Positions 24,981 to 49,674 of a stretch of DNA of 64,000 nucleotides are shown piece after piece. The stretch's first letter is position 1, and every line of letters starts with the position of its first letter. The position numbers and the translations under genes are program-made. Under the pieces are notes generated by a model that did not search any database, was not told where the DNA came from, and saw only the letters and a program-made list of their open reading frames with translations. The stretch spans positions 186,001-250,000 of the forward strand of contig JALJCO010000110.1 of assembly GCA_023101725.1 (NCBI GenBank), given 5' to 3'. The stretch is from Atherinomorus stipes (lineage: Eukaryota; Chordata; Actinopteri; Atheriniformes; Atherinidae).

Positions 24981-25012
<32 letters not shown>

Positions 25013-25966
25013 GATAATCTAGTCAGTGTAAAAGGAACGACTGCATCTCTCTACTGAGCTGGAAATGGCAAAGAAAGCTGGAGGGAGGGAGGGAGAGAGG
25101 CAGCGTCCCCAGACAACCATACAAAAGTAAACAAAATTCTCTGAAAAAATATTTCTTTTAAAAAGCTCTGTTGGCAAAACGAAACAAAAAAACAACGGAG
25201 AAAACAATCTGCCCTGAGCGTGCTCGGCCGCGGGGGGGAGGGAGGGAGGGAGGGAGGAGGCGGGGAGGGTCCGTTTGGTTCAGAAGGATCTGGGATGAGT
25301 TGATGACATCATGACGATGTCAGAGATCATCATCTGGACAGATGGGAGGAAGACTGTGGTTCACCCCCCCCCACAGTTCATCAGCCTCTGCAGACAGAAT
25401 CGCAGCTTATTCATTTCTCACGTTTTCTGAGCTTCTTCCAGTAAACAAACAAAAAAACATTTTACTTTTTGTAAACAAATATTTGAGGAATCAGATGACA
25501 TTTTTCTCCGCAGGAAGACAAACGTTTGGCTTCAGAGAGCCGAAGCGACTTTGTTCCTGATAAAAACCCTGAGTTTCATCTCTGACCTGAGACTTTATTT
25601 TCCTTCAGAAAACACTTCAGGACCTTTAAATGTCACGATGAGCCGAATACCGTGAAAAGGAAAAAAAACATCCACTACGATATGATAATTTGTTGTTCTC
25701 GTCTAAATGACGCATTCAGGAGCGTGTGGTTGGACGCGGGACATTAACACGTCACTGTGGGCGATGAAATCGGTAACCAGACGTTTACGCTGGTCAGTTT
25801 TAATCAGTGATGGAAGGAGTTCTGTGAGAAGCTGATGAAGGGCGAGGAGGAGGAGGAGGAGGAGATGGGACGCAGCCCACGAGTGTATTAAGTAAAGGGA
25901 TGATGGAGGAAGTAAGGTAGGAGGCGGGGCAGAGGGTGGAGGGTCTGCAGGGGCCTCTGGGAACCC
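24920..25966 (-). other. anp32b: Probable anp32b 3' UTR with polyadenylation signal
   Basis: Downstream of the anp32b stop on the minus strand. An AATAAA lies at 24938-24933 and would end a 3' UTR of about 1 kb. The stretch includes a run of 28 A on the plus strand (24985-25012), which would be a U28 tract in the mRNA, and a GGGAGGGAGGG repeat near 25225-25260 (C-rich in the mRNA). A second AATAAA (about 24970-24965) is also possible. The extent is inferred from the signal alone. Confidence 0.45.
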
Positions 25967-38916
<12,950 letters not shown>

Positions 38917-39070
38917 TTTTCCTGGTTTTGGCCTGAGTTTGCGTCCTTGCTATGCTAAAAACTTGTTTGTTCACGATACTCTTGTCCTGCATCCACACGC
39001 GGAACCTATGTGAAGCTAGCAATGGCTGAAAACGACAACTTCCGGGAAAGACTACCAAAATAAAACCAAT
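38917..39070 (-). promoter_or_regulatory. anp32b: Probable anp32b 5' UTR and core promoter (ETS and CCAAT sites)
   Basis: Directly upstream of the anp32b ATG (reading right to left) there is no splice acceptor, so this looks like first-exon 5' UTR. About 120-130 bp upstream is CCCGGAAGT on the minus strand (39046-39038), a strong ETS/GABPA-type site, and 20 bp further a CCAAT box (39066-39070 on the plus strand, inverted relative to the gene). This pairing is typical of TATA-less housekeeping promoters. CpG-rich sequence continues inside intron 1 (about 37860-38130). The start site near 39030 is inferred, not seen. Confidence 0.5.
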
Positions 39071-39808
39071 GGGGAGGCCACAGGAAGGAAAATGGTGGAA
39101 AGTTAGACGTTATTATTTTTAATTTACCTTATTTTAAATGCACCCGTTTAAGCTAATATGTTGTGTGCGTACACCATAAAGAAAGGTTAATATATTTAAA
39201 GTTATTTCGTCATTGATTTTTATTGTGAAAGTAAGTATTTCCGATAAATTTGTATTTTTCTCTAGCTTGACGCGACATAACGACGTTCTCATAGCGTGTG
39301 TGAAAAGTGGGTCAAGTCGTTTGTTGCTTTAATTGCCCTCCGAAAATCACATTTTAAAAGTATGAAATACACTACGCGAAAATAAATTGATAAAACACTT
39401 AAATTGAAAATGTTACTCTTGTTTTTAACTAAATACAAATCAAATTAATCTACCACATGATTCTATGCAGAAATTATAACTCTTCTTGGTGGATTTCTGG
39501 ATTTATACTTTAATCTTTGTAGATTATCTTAAGTGAGATTGGCGATGTGATCTGTAAGGAACATAAAGTTATTTGACGTCAGTAAATTAACGTTGTTATC
39601 GTTAGACAATAAGGAAATGTTTTTTGGTTTTATCTTTTCTTTACTTGGTCTTTTTTATTTTTTGCTTTTAGCGCGATGTTGTAAATTCCCACTTTTTTAA
39701 AGAGTTCTTGAAGGCCTCAGACGTTGTCTCGTAAAAGGAGGGAAACGGCAGCACGAGGGAATCAGAGCTCAACAGCGCCTCAAGCGGCCAGTGCAGTTCC
39801 TCCATATA

Positions 39809-40143
39809 CAGTCCTCAATTATTCATACAATCCCATTAAAGAAAACACTAAATTCATAATAGTGATTAAAAAAAACAAGAAAGTAAATAATAGATAAAAT
39901 TCACAAAATTCTAATTTAGTTAAATGAAATATTGCTTTTGAAATGTGGTTAGAAATAATAACAAGTATAATAGTAATAATAAAACAAAACTGTCCCAGAC
40001 ACATTAGAGCGTCTTTCCCATTCACAGTGGACCAAAATACCTGTCAACAGGTGTAGACTTTTTTCAATTTCAACTTATTTCACTGGCAGCTATTTTTTTT
40101 TCCTTCTTCAATTGATGGGTATGAATAATTTTGAGGACGACTG
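39809..40143. mobile_element. Tc1-type MITE, short copy
   Basis: 335 bp; termini CAGTCCTCAATTATTCATAC and GAATAATTTTGAGGACGACTG, flanked by TA (39807-39808, 40144-40145). Retains CCCAGACACATTAGAG and ACAGTGGACCAAAATACCTG modules. Lies 0.9 kb upstream of the anp32b ATG. Confidence 0.75.
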
Positions 40144-40327
40144 TACTTATTAATCGGAGCACTTTGTATTAATTTTGATTAGCATCCATATACAGTCAGT
40201 GTTTTTTTTTTTTTTTAACTAGAACTATTTTATTACACCTACACTATTTGATATCCCATATTCCAGGTGCAATACTCTATTATATTTAATGTTAAACATA
40301 CTACTTAAATTTGTTTAATAAATTATG

Positions 40328-40332
<5 letters not shown>

Positions 40333-40377
<45 letters not shown>

Positions 40378-40395
40378 AAAATATATATATATATT
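40333..40395. repeat. AT dinucleotide microsatellite
   Basis: Roughly 20 uninterrupted TA units followed by a second short run, in very AT-rich sequence. Confidence 0.85.
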
Positions 40396-41619
40396 TATTT
40401 AATAAATTATCCATTTAATTAATTTAATTTGACTGATTATTTAATCAATTTTTTTAATCTTAATTTTTATATTGTATGTTCTGACATTTAATCATTTATG
40501 TTCTGAAAGAAACTGTAGGCTAAATGTTCCTTCTGTTTTATACATGTACACACAATGCTTTCTTTTAAATTTTGTGATTGCAATCCTTTAATTTTGTGGG
40601 ATTTAATAAATGTCATTTATCAAAGGGCTGCCAGTATTGTAGAAATGTCATCCCTCCTTTCTTTACATACTATCAGGCCAATGGGGGAAAAAAGGGGGTT
40701 TTCTGTTCCTGACGAGGCTTCAGCCATTATTAGTTGGATTTCTACTGGTTCAAGTCTTTAATTTGTTTCTACTTTTTCAGGACATCAGATCCCATTTTAA
40801 ACAAAAAATATGTGTAGATGAGACACAAAAGGAGTCACGTTGTCAGCAGCGTGTCATAGTGTTAACTCTTTATTATTACATTGTAGTTCATCTTCACAAC
40901 AAGCATTTATACATACAGTGGTCTTAGAGTATATCATCGTCCAATACGAGGAGAGCAACAGTTAGTTAGTATCACATCTAGTTTTTTTCCGTTGACCAAA
41001 CCCACCCACAAACCTCTGAAATCCACCTCCCCTCCCCTCCTCTACATCACACACCAGTGTGTCGACAACCGCCAAATATGCCACAGGTGCCTAACCAATA
41101 AATAGGACGCTGGAATAAATAGATAAATAAATAAATAACAAATCTGTAAGTACAATACATAAATAAATAGCAACAAGATGTGTGTATAAGCACATACACA
41201 GAAGTAGCTCACCAGAGGACAGCACGTTCCACAGGCAAAGAGCTATTTATTTATTTTTTACAGCCAAAAGGCATATGGTTTATTATGTAACAGCCACAGG
41301 TCAGACCAAGGCTACATTATTACCCCCCCCAATAAAGAAAAAAACAAGATGCACATGGAAAACTGTGAGATAAACAAGCATGTGAAGCAGATAAGCTCTG
41401 AGAGCAGCGGCGGGCTGATGAGCTGTAATGGTAACGCTGAGCGGTGGACCAGTTCATACAGAAAACTCCTCTTTATTGTTGTATTTATTTTCACTGTACT
41501 GGAAACACCAGCTGAAAAAACCCCAATAATGTTCTGAATGTGGTGCAGCGGGAACGGCTGCGGGGACCTTTTTCACTGCTGCACCACTAAACATGCAGCA
41601 GATCTGTGTTATTGGTGAT

Positions 41620-42250
41620 TTTGAGTGGTCCTGGACGCCAAAGTTACATCGTGCAGTTTCTGGGCCTCGGGACGCTGCTGGGCTAGAAATGCTCATAATG
41701 AATGTTAATGTGCCATCAAAACGAGTCAGAAACGCAGATTTTTACGGTCTAAAAGTTACGTTGTGGGTCTTTAAAGGTGCCATACGTAGTTCTATCATTC
41801 TACGTAATTCAATTGCTCCAATAAGAGCACACGATCAAGCAAACAGCCCCTCCCTCGGCTGATTCAACTGCGTGAGTGGAGCTGAGTAACTTCTGTGCAG
41901 TCAGGTTCTGTGGAGAAAGATGAATTCAGGACTATGATAAACAGTGTGGACATTAAAATATTCTTTTCTTTGGTACAATATGCAATATTCGAAAGGAAGT
42001 GATTTTTTAATACTATGTTCTATAAACCTTTTATTACACTACATTAATCCCAATTGGGAAATTTGGTCTCTGCATTTTATCCATCTCTGAAATAACCAGA
42101 GAGCAGTGGTATGTCTTGGCACACAATGTAACTTTTAGACCTTAAAATTATGCGTTTCTGACTCATTTTGATGGCACATTAACATTCATTATGTGCATTT
42201 TTGAGCTGTCACTGCCCAGAGGCGTCCCAGCCTGCTGAAAAAAACAGCTT
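41620..42250. repeat. Inverted repeat, MITE-like
   Basis: Left arm about 41668-41767 and right arm about 42115-42235 are reverse complements with mismatches (for example AATGAATGTTAATGTGCCAT in both orientations, GTCAGAAACGCA, GGTCTAAAAGTTAC), around a spacer of about 350 bp. A related single arm occurs at 6850-6925. No target duplication could be fixed. Confidence 0.6.
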
Positions 42251-44784
42251 GACCAGCTAAAATGTGGCCAAAACACACCACAGACCAGTTAGCTAGCTGG
42301 TCTATGGACAGAACAAGAGTCAAGATAAGACTGTCTTTTACTGGCTGGAGGGAATCACAGTATGGGTACGATGCAAGATGGATGCTAGTTTAACCTCCGA
42401 TAAGGGGAATCATTGAGAAAACTGCTAAATGTTCCGTTGTAGGTCTTTAAGGACCCTTTAAGGCTCAAGGGCCCACAGTCTTTAACCCCCACCAACTATT
42501 TAAGTAACTCCTCTCTCGATCAGTGGGAAATATGAACATCTCATCAACATACATGTAAAAAATTAATGAAAAATACTGATTTATAATTTTGGTCATACCG
42601 CCCAGCACTGTGTTTAAGATCAGTGGGTGGTGCCTTGAAATATGTCACATTTCTTCAAACATTTACTTTAGGGGGGCACACACATACTAGCATTGGATTC
42701 CTCTCTTTTCAAGCTCTCGTCTCTTTAAGGCCTCCTCCTTCTCAAAGTCCTAGTTTGCACTGATTAGTCGAAAAATTGAAAAGCCACTCAGTCAATGGCT
42801 GTGTCCAAATTTAAGGGCTTTGTCCCTCCAAGGCTGGATTTGAAGACCGCTTAGGTCACAGTGATGCACCAAGGCTGTCCAGATTCAAAGGCTCGTTCAA
42901 ATGCAGCCTACAAATGTGGCCTTATTTTCCACAGATTTTAAGGACGTTCCGATATGTCCTTCGGGGCTAATCCTATTTCAAGATGCACTCTGGGCCGAAC
43001 AGGACGTTCAAAGCAGAGGTGTCTAAATTTAAGAGACATTTTCTTTTTATTTAGTATATGATTTTATTATTGTTTACAAGTTAATATTGCGGTGTTTTAT
43101 TTGCTATTGTCCATGAAATTAGCTAAAGTTAGCATGAAACTCCTGAAATCTTGTAAATGTACAATGTAAATTTACCTGGATTTGATTTTCCCTCTGCTGG
43201 AGTCATAAAAAATGCCGCCACTGACAGTAAAGCTGCTGTAACGCCTCTAATATTAGCAGAACAATGGTAAGGCTGATATTTTGGAGGTCCATTTTGCTTC
43301 TTTTTTGCACCGTCACAGTTGCTACGCAACAAAAGATATGTCAAGGAGCCTCCGAATTTAATAGTCTGTCACTTCCCCCTTATGCGGTCTAAAGAGAACC
43401 GGCCCCTGAATTTGGACATAGTCTTTGTTTTGATTGTGCCAAGGTAGCCACTGAGCAATATGCAAATGAGTTCATGGTGATGTCACTAAGTACAGTAAAG
43501 CTATACTGGACTACAAGTGAAGCAGTTCTGGCAGTTGCTTCTCAGGTTGGGAATGACTGCTTTTGGCGAGTGCTGTTTGTTTTGTAACTTGGAAAGATGT
43601 TTTGTGAGCAGAAAAAAATGAGTAACACATTGAAGAAGAAGGAAAAAACAAGCCAAAAAAAAAAAAAAAAAAAGACATTTTATGTCCTCTTTAAATGACC
43701 ATAGTCATAATATTAAGTTTCAAGATGAGTTCAGACTTTGGAAAATGGAATCTCAAAACCAAAAATTAAAGAAACTGATGAAGTTTATCTGCTCTCAGAG
43801 CTGCTTTGCAACTGGGAAAAGACAAAGTAGATGAAGCCTCGGTCTGAAAGTTAGTTTTTTTTAGCGCTGGACTTGAAATCTGACAGAAGTTTTGAATCTG
43901 AGCTCAGGCAGGTAACGTGGCCGAGGTCCGACCCATAACGACGAACAAAGGAAATAAGGACAGTAACACTGTACAAGTGCCTCACTGAGGTTAGAGTACG
44001 TGCCACCATAGAGGGCAAATCAGCACGGAAAAAAAAAGAAAAGTTGCAAATTAAATTACAAATTTTAAGAAAATAGAAAATAAAGTTTAAAGCACTTTGT
44101 AATTCGAAAGAAATAAGCTATAAGAAGACAGCTGAAGCAGAGAGCTGACCGTTACTTAACAATAAAGACTAAAAAGTACAAATTAGACTCACTGCATTGC
44201 AAAAAAAATAAATAAAATAAGAAATAAAGCCATCATGATATACCTCTCTCCACTTGATTAAACTTTTTCTTAGTTTTAAACAACCATCTTGGACAGCAGA
44301 CATTAAGCGATTCAGTTGCATGCAGCCTACAGACAGGCAGACTCTGGAAATCCAGTTTTCAGACAGAAGTCACAGACAACGTAAAAAATAAAAAAAAAAA
44401 TAAAAAAGGAAACACTGAACATCGTTGAACTCCAAACCCCCAGTTTTTACAACCAGCAACAATTACGGAAAAGCAGGAATGTGGCAGAAAGAGATTATAC
44501 CAAGTTTGACTTTGTATTGTCACAGATGTGCTTTGACAATGGAAGAGACAGATGGAAAGATAGATTTCCCGTATCTTTTCTTCTTATTGAAACATTACAT
44601 TTTTATTGTCACACCGGTTTATTGCCTCTGTTTTTATAGTTTATTAACAGTTCAAAAGATGAAGATATCAAATGTCAGGAACTAGCTTGAATTTTTTATT
44701 ACTTTAATGCTGAAAAACTACCATAGTTTCAAAGTTTCACAACTGTCCAGCGAAACACTGTATCACTTTTAAATGGGAGGATTA

Positions 44785-45209
44785 GGGCCACTGAAGAAAA
44801 ACATTCTGAGAAAAAAGTCAGAATTCTGATTCTAATCTCAGAATTCTGACTTTTTTCCCCAAAAAATAATAATAAAAAAAAAATCGGGAGATTTTTTTTA
44901 TTTTTGGAAAAAAAGTCAGAATTCGGACTTATTTTCAGAACATTAAAAAAAATTAAAAAAAAATTGGGAGATTTTTTTTTCAATTTTTGAGAAAAAAAGT
45001 CAGAATTCTGACTTCAATACATTAAAAAATTGGAGATTTAATTTTTTTCCAATTTATAAAAAAAGCAAGTATTCTGAGAAAAAATTGAAAAAAATTTTAG
45101 AAATTGAAAAAAAAGATGTCCCGATTTCTATTTTTTTTAATGTTCTGTGAAAAAAAGTCAGAATTCTGACTTTTTTCTCACATTTTTGTTTTTTTTCCTT
45201 CAGTGGCCC
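44785..45209. mobile_element. Small MITE, TTA target
   Basis: 425 bp; terminal repeats GGGCCACTGAAG / CTTCAGTGGCCC; TTA on both sides (44782-44784, 45210-45212). The interior is an imperfect palindrome built from repeated AGTCAGAATTCTGA units and A/T runs. Probably PIF/Harbinger-like by its target. Confidence 0.7.
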
Positions 45210-46641
45210 TTATTCTCTTCCGTACATTTCTGATAACTTTTCATAGCAAACTTTCTCAGCCATGGCAGCATCTGTGACAATTGAATAGCCACATAGCTTT
45301 AAAACAAAATAAAACAAAACAAAAAAACATAAATGTCCTATATGTATTGAGTCAGTGCTATATTTTCATAGACCAACAGGCAGGCTTCCTTTATAAATGT
45401 TGCATCAGAGACAAAACGGTGGTTATAATGCCATAGTGCTTCACTTCTCTCTTTAAAGAGTCTTTACAAACTCATAGAGTGAAGAGTCGACATATCTCCA
45501 TTAGGTCCACTCCTGTCTATAAATCTCTTCTTATGGAAATTTTAAGTTGTCATACAGTACAATTCAACTTGATAAGGAGTGATGACTCGTCAAAAAATGT
45601 CCCACAAGAATGCCTTGCATTCAAAATGAAGCCGCCCTTTGACATCGTCTTCCAAATGAATAGTTTTATCTGTACTTTCTTATTGTTACATTTAAGATGA
45701 GGTATTCAGTATTCAGGCACAACATATTTTTACGTATTCTGCTTAACACTGCACCACCAAAGCACAAATACAGGAATGTGAAGCGAGAGGCTAGCTGGTT
45801 AGCCTTATATGCTAGCATTAGTCAAACTAACACAGATTCCTGCTGCTTTTAGTAAATAATGCCTGGCTAGAAAAACTGTAAGCTTGTTTAATTGATAGTT
45901 TTACTTTTAAATATGCTTGTTTCCCCAAATATTTTCAATGTATAGCTGAGTCATTTCAACAAAGCAAATTAGCTTCCGCATGTTTAAGATTTGACATATA
46001 GTAAGAACTTTACCCATTAAACTGAGTCATTTCATTAATTTTGTCCAGCTAAGAGTGCAACTCCTTGTCACCCATGAGCAGAAGCAGTCAACAAGCACAG
46101 GATGTATTCTCACACCTCTAGTTTTATGTTGAAAATACTGAGTTCTATGACCTCCAAAGTCCTACAAGTCTGGTTGTGCTAATGTTTTAACATGAACTAA
46201 ATACTTCCATTTTTCTGAAGTTATAGTTTTGCCACTATCTGTTTAACACCAGTCAACATTAACATCAGAAGCTGCATTATTACAGATTATTTAACAATAT
46301 CAACCCTTTTCATAAGGTTTCTGTTATTAATACTGCCCAATACACAACACTGTAGACAAATACACGCAGGCAAGTAGGACTTCAGTAGAGTAGCAGTTAC
46401 GACCATTTTACCAGTCACATTATTCTCTGTATAATGTGCTAAATTAGAACCAACACAGCCAACGTTTACCACAAACTGCTTGCTAATGTAACAGAAAATA
46501 TGATGAATGAGCCTATTTCTGAATAATCGGAGGCTTCAGAGTTCCAGTCAAAATAACCTTCTGAGTGCACCACAAAGATAGTAGAAATGCTGCAGTGTCA
46601 CTGAAGTCACTGGAGTTTGAGGAAAGCAGCCCAAACAATAA

Positions 46642-47120
46642 TGCTGCGTTCCATTTTCCTCGGAACTGGGAAGTGGGAACTGGGGGGAGACGTCACACCC
46701 GACCAACTTGCGTTCCAGTTCACCTGTCGGAAAACCAGTTAGCAGCCTAGCAAAACAACGTGTTTGCTAAGGCTATTGTTATTAGCCGTTGTTGGCACAG
46801 CTGGCGTTGTAGTTCACATATACGACATGAAAAATGTGAATTACACTACAGCAGCTTCCCCCTACATCTGTATAAACCAATACTACGTGTACGACTGATT
46901 TATGCAACAAAATATAAGCAAGAAGTGTAAATAAATGTAACATTACAGAAGCTTCTAAAACTGCTAACACTGGGCGCGGCCATCTTTAAATCTGAACTCG
47001 GAGCTGCGAGAGTTGTCCGACTTTCCGAGTGGGAAATCCGACTTCAGGGGGCCGTTCCAGTTGAAACTTCCTACTCGGAACTGGGAATTTCCGACTTCCG
47101 AGTTGAAATGGAACGCAGCA
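46642..47120. mobile_element. PIF/Harbinger-like MITE, TAA target
   Basis: 479 bp; termini TGCTGCGTTCCATTT and AAATGGAACGCAGCA; TAA on both sides (46639-46641, 47121-47123). Subterminal repeats are built from GGAACTGGGAA and TCCGACTT motifs. Confidence 0.75.
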
Positions 47121-47426
47121 TAAGCTCCCAACCTTCCAGATTACGTAAAAGTGGGATCTCAGATTGTTTAAGAATGTTTATGGTAACTACACGGAATGTA
47201 TCTTTTATGTTTAACTTACTTTTTCAGCGTAGTTGTGTCTGGGTCCCTGATTATATGCTGTATACAGTAGCTTCTTGGGGAGTCCCATTTTAAATTTAAA
47301 TTTCAAAATTTAAATTTAAATAAACATAATTAAATGATATCCATGTCATTTTAGGAAAAGGTCTCTTAGCAAGGTTCATTCCGTTGCGTTTTTTTCCTGT
47401 GTAAGGTAGCCCCATATGACAGATAC

Positions 47427-47825
47427 TAGGGCTGGGAAAAAATATCGATACACTGAAATATAGTAATATTTTCATATGCTGATATCATATTGATATTTAA
47501 AAATGCGGTATCGATCCATTTTACTGACGAAATCTCACGAGATTTTGTCGTTCAGTCATGGAATATCGCGGGTTTTCGTGAAATCTCATGAGATTTCGTT
47601 AGTAAAATAGCCTAAACTAGGCTATTATGAATCTGACCTGAACTTTTCTGTCTGTTTAAGGGCCCTGAGGTGACATTGTCATGAATGGACGCTATACAAA
47701 TAAAGCTGAATTGAATTGAAAGTTGAATTAAAATAAATCAATATCGCATTTTTAATTATCTATATTAAATCTGCATTTGAAAATATTGCGATATTTCAGT
47801 GTATCGATATTTTTTCTCAGCCCTA
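47427..47825. mobile_element. hAT MITE, same family as 26882-27198
   Basis: 399 bp; termini TAGGGCTGGG and, inverted, TAGGGCTGAG; perfect 8-bp duplication ACAGATAC (47419-47426, 47826-47833). Carries TCTCACGAGA and TCTCATGAGA forms of the palindrome. A LINE-like 3' fragment ending CTATACAAATAAAGCTGAAT is embedded at about 47620-47740. Confidence 0.8.
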
Positions 47826-49674
47826 ACAGATACTGTTAGGTACTACCTCTGTCGAGGTTTCATGAGAGCTAAACCAATACTAAACCGTAATGTGAAGACT
47901 GACTGGATAGCGAATCACCATAGCAACGGTAAAATATCCACCCGACATCCATGTGGTAACCCGTCTTGAAAAAACTAAATGGCTAAAACCAGTCCTGAAG
48001 CCACATCAAACCGCACGCATAACGGAAAAACGCCATGAATGAGCTGCAAGGGTTTTTGACCAGATCAATGCTTGATGGCAACAGCAGAGATTTTAAAGAT
48101 TTTCATGCATCAGATTTGTCCAATGAAACGTTTCTAGTAGGCTAGAGAGATTGAAGAGCATCGGTGAAAAAAATAGTTTTAGAACTTTGCTAAAATTGAA
48201 AAAAATTGAGAAACTTTTCATGAATATTCTGGACAAAGGCTGTTCAGTTAAACATATTCTCTACTGACAGCTGGTGGATCTGTTCTTGGTTCGATATTTA
48301 CACGTCACACAACCATGACAGCTGATAACCTCTCTCTAATTTACTCTGCATTTTACTCATGCGCCTTTTAGCAAGGCAGCGATCCATCAGAACCTGTATA
48401 TATATTTGGAGACATATACAGCATTTGTAAATGTAAAGGCCTTGAAAACGAAAATTTAATATACAATAGCTGTTAATAGTCATGCATGCAAAAGCCAGAA
48501 ATGAGAAATCTGCAAGCATCTATTTCACATAGTACACACTAACAACTGTATATGCATACTATTTTAGATTATCCAGGGGAAAAAACTTTTGTTTCTTTAA
48601 TGCACACTGTAATAACCAAAGGCTTAAATCAGCAACCTGGTGAGTGCTTTTCAGTTCCACCTTCAGATTGTGTTAGCATATTCATCATAGGGTATGACAT
48701 GCAACCCCGTCTTCCCGTTCTTCCCTTACATATCTCATATGTGGAAAAGGTTTCCTCACCCTTAAAACCTGCTAAAATTCCCACGACAGACAGATGGATT
48801 TCACAGCAAGTGACTAAATACTCTTGTCCACCCTGGAATGATTGGCATATCGGAGCTCCGGCTTTATTTAAGCCACGCACCCCTGAAACCTGAATTTCTC
48901 TGGCATCTTAACGCTTAAAGTTCTGACTTGGCAGGTTCATGCCTACAACCACAGAACTAAAACAGACTGAGACAGGCAGAGTATGTGATTAAAGGACAAG
49001 AAAGAGGACAAGATACTCTCAAAAACTGAGATTGGACGACTTGTTGTAGCTCTTGGATTTGAGTCAGAAGCCCCTCTATTATATGGAGCCATGCTAAAAG
49101 GCAATGCTAGCGAAGGAAGATGGGACGAATGACAGATAAAGTAAGGATGACGGTTGCCGGGAAATCTAGGGTAAAGAAAAGCACAAGAAGGCAAGTCAAG
49201 GTAGAAAAGACAGGAAAGAGACTGTCACAAAAGAAGCTGTCAGGCAGTTTACTGACGAGCAGGAATTTGTGCTGGCTTCATCATAACAGAGTACGAACAG
49301 GTCAAAACTCACATACAGACATGCACAAACGTATACACCGTGCCTTATTTGCAAGTCTCCGAAGCCTCATTAGTGTCCAGTGCTTCCAGGCTGAGCAGCG
49401 CGCTATAAAAGATCATTATTTCTTCATCTTCTTGTCTCTTTCAGTCCTTCTCTTCTGCATCTCTCACGCTACATCCCTCCTGTTTTCCTCTTACCGCTCT
49501 TTTATGGTCTTGTCTGGCCCCTCTCTCATTTCGGTCCGTTTTGTGAAAGCAGAATCACACAGAAGCACAGAAGAAGAAGTAGAGGGAGGGCGTGGTTTGT
49601 TGTTTATGCAAGTACAGGCTGTTTTCTGGGTGTCTGGATTGGTCGAGGGGGAAGGATCAGGTCGCTGACGGGAC

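Larger units (their letters stand above)
40840..49674 (-). other. Region downstream of sh3gl2; possible long 3' UTR, plus MITEs
   Basis: No coding sequence recognised. Two candidate AATAAA signals on the minus strand suit sh3gl2: one at 48868-48863, about 0.8 kb after the stop, and one at 40874-40869, about 8.8 kb after it. Just before the distal signal in transcript order is a minus-strand run of overlapping ATTTA pentamers (41138-41124), the form of an AU-rich mRNA instability element. The tract contains transposon insertions described separately (42 kb inverted repeat, 44785-45209, 46642-47120, 47427-47825). Whether transcription continues to the distal site cannot be judged from sequence. 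Confidence 0.3.

Noticed and set aside
48552..48893. Open frame of 113 codons on the plus strand
   Set aside because: No recognisable domain or splice context; shadowed by an equally featureless frame on the other strand.
49120..49668. Plus-strand open frame of 182 codons
   Set aside because: No recognisable domain, low-complexity Ser/Leu/Phe composition, and it lies antisense to the region just downstream of sh3gl2.
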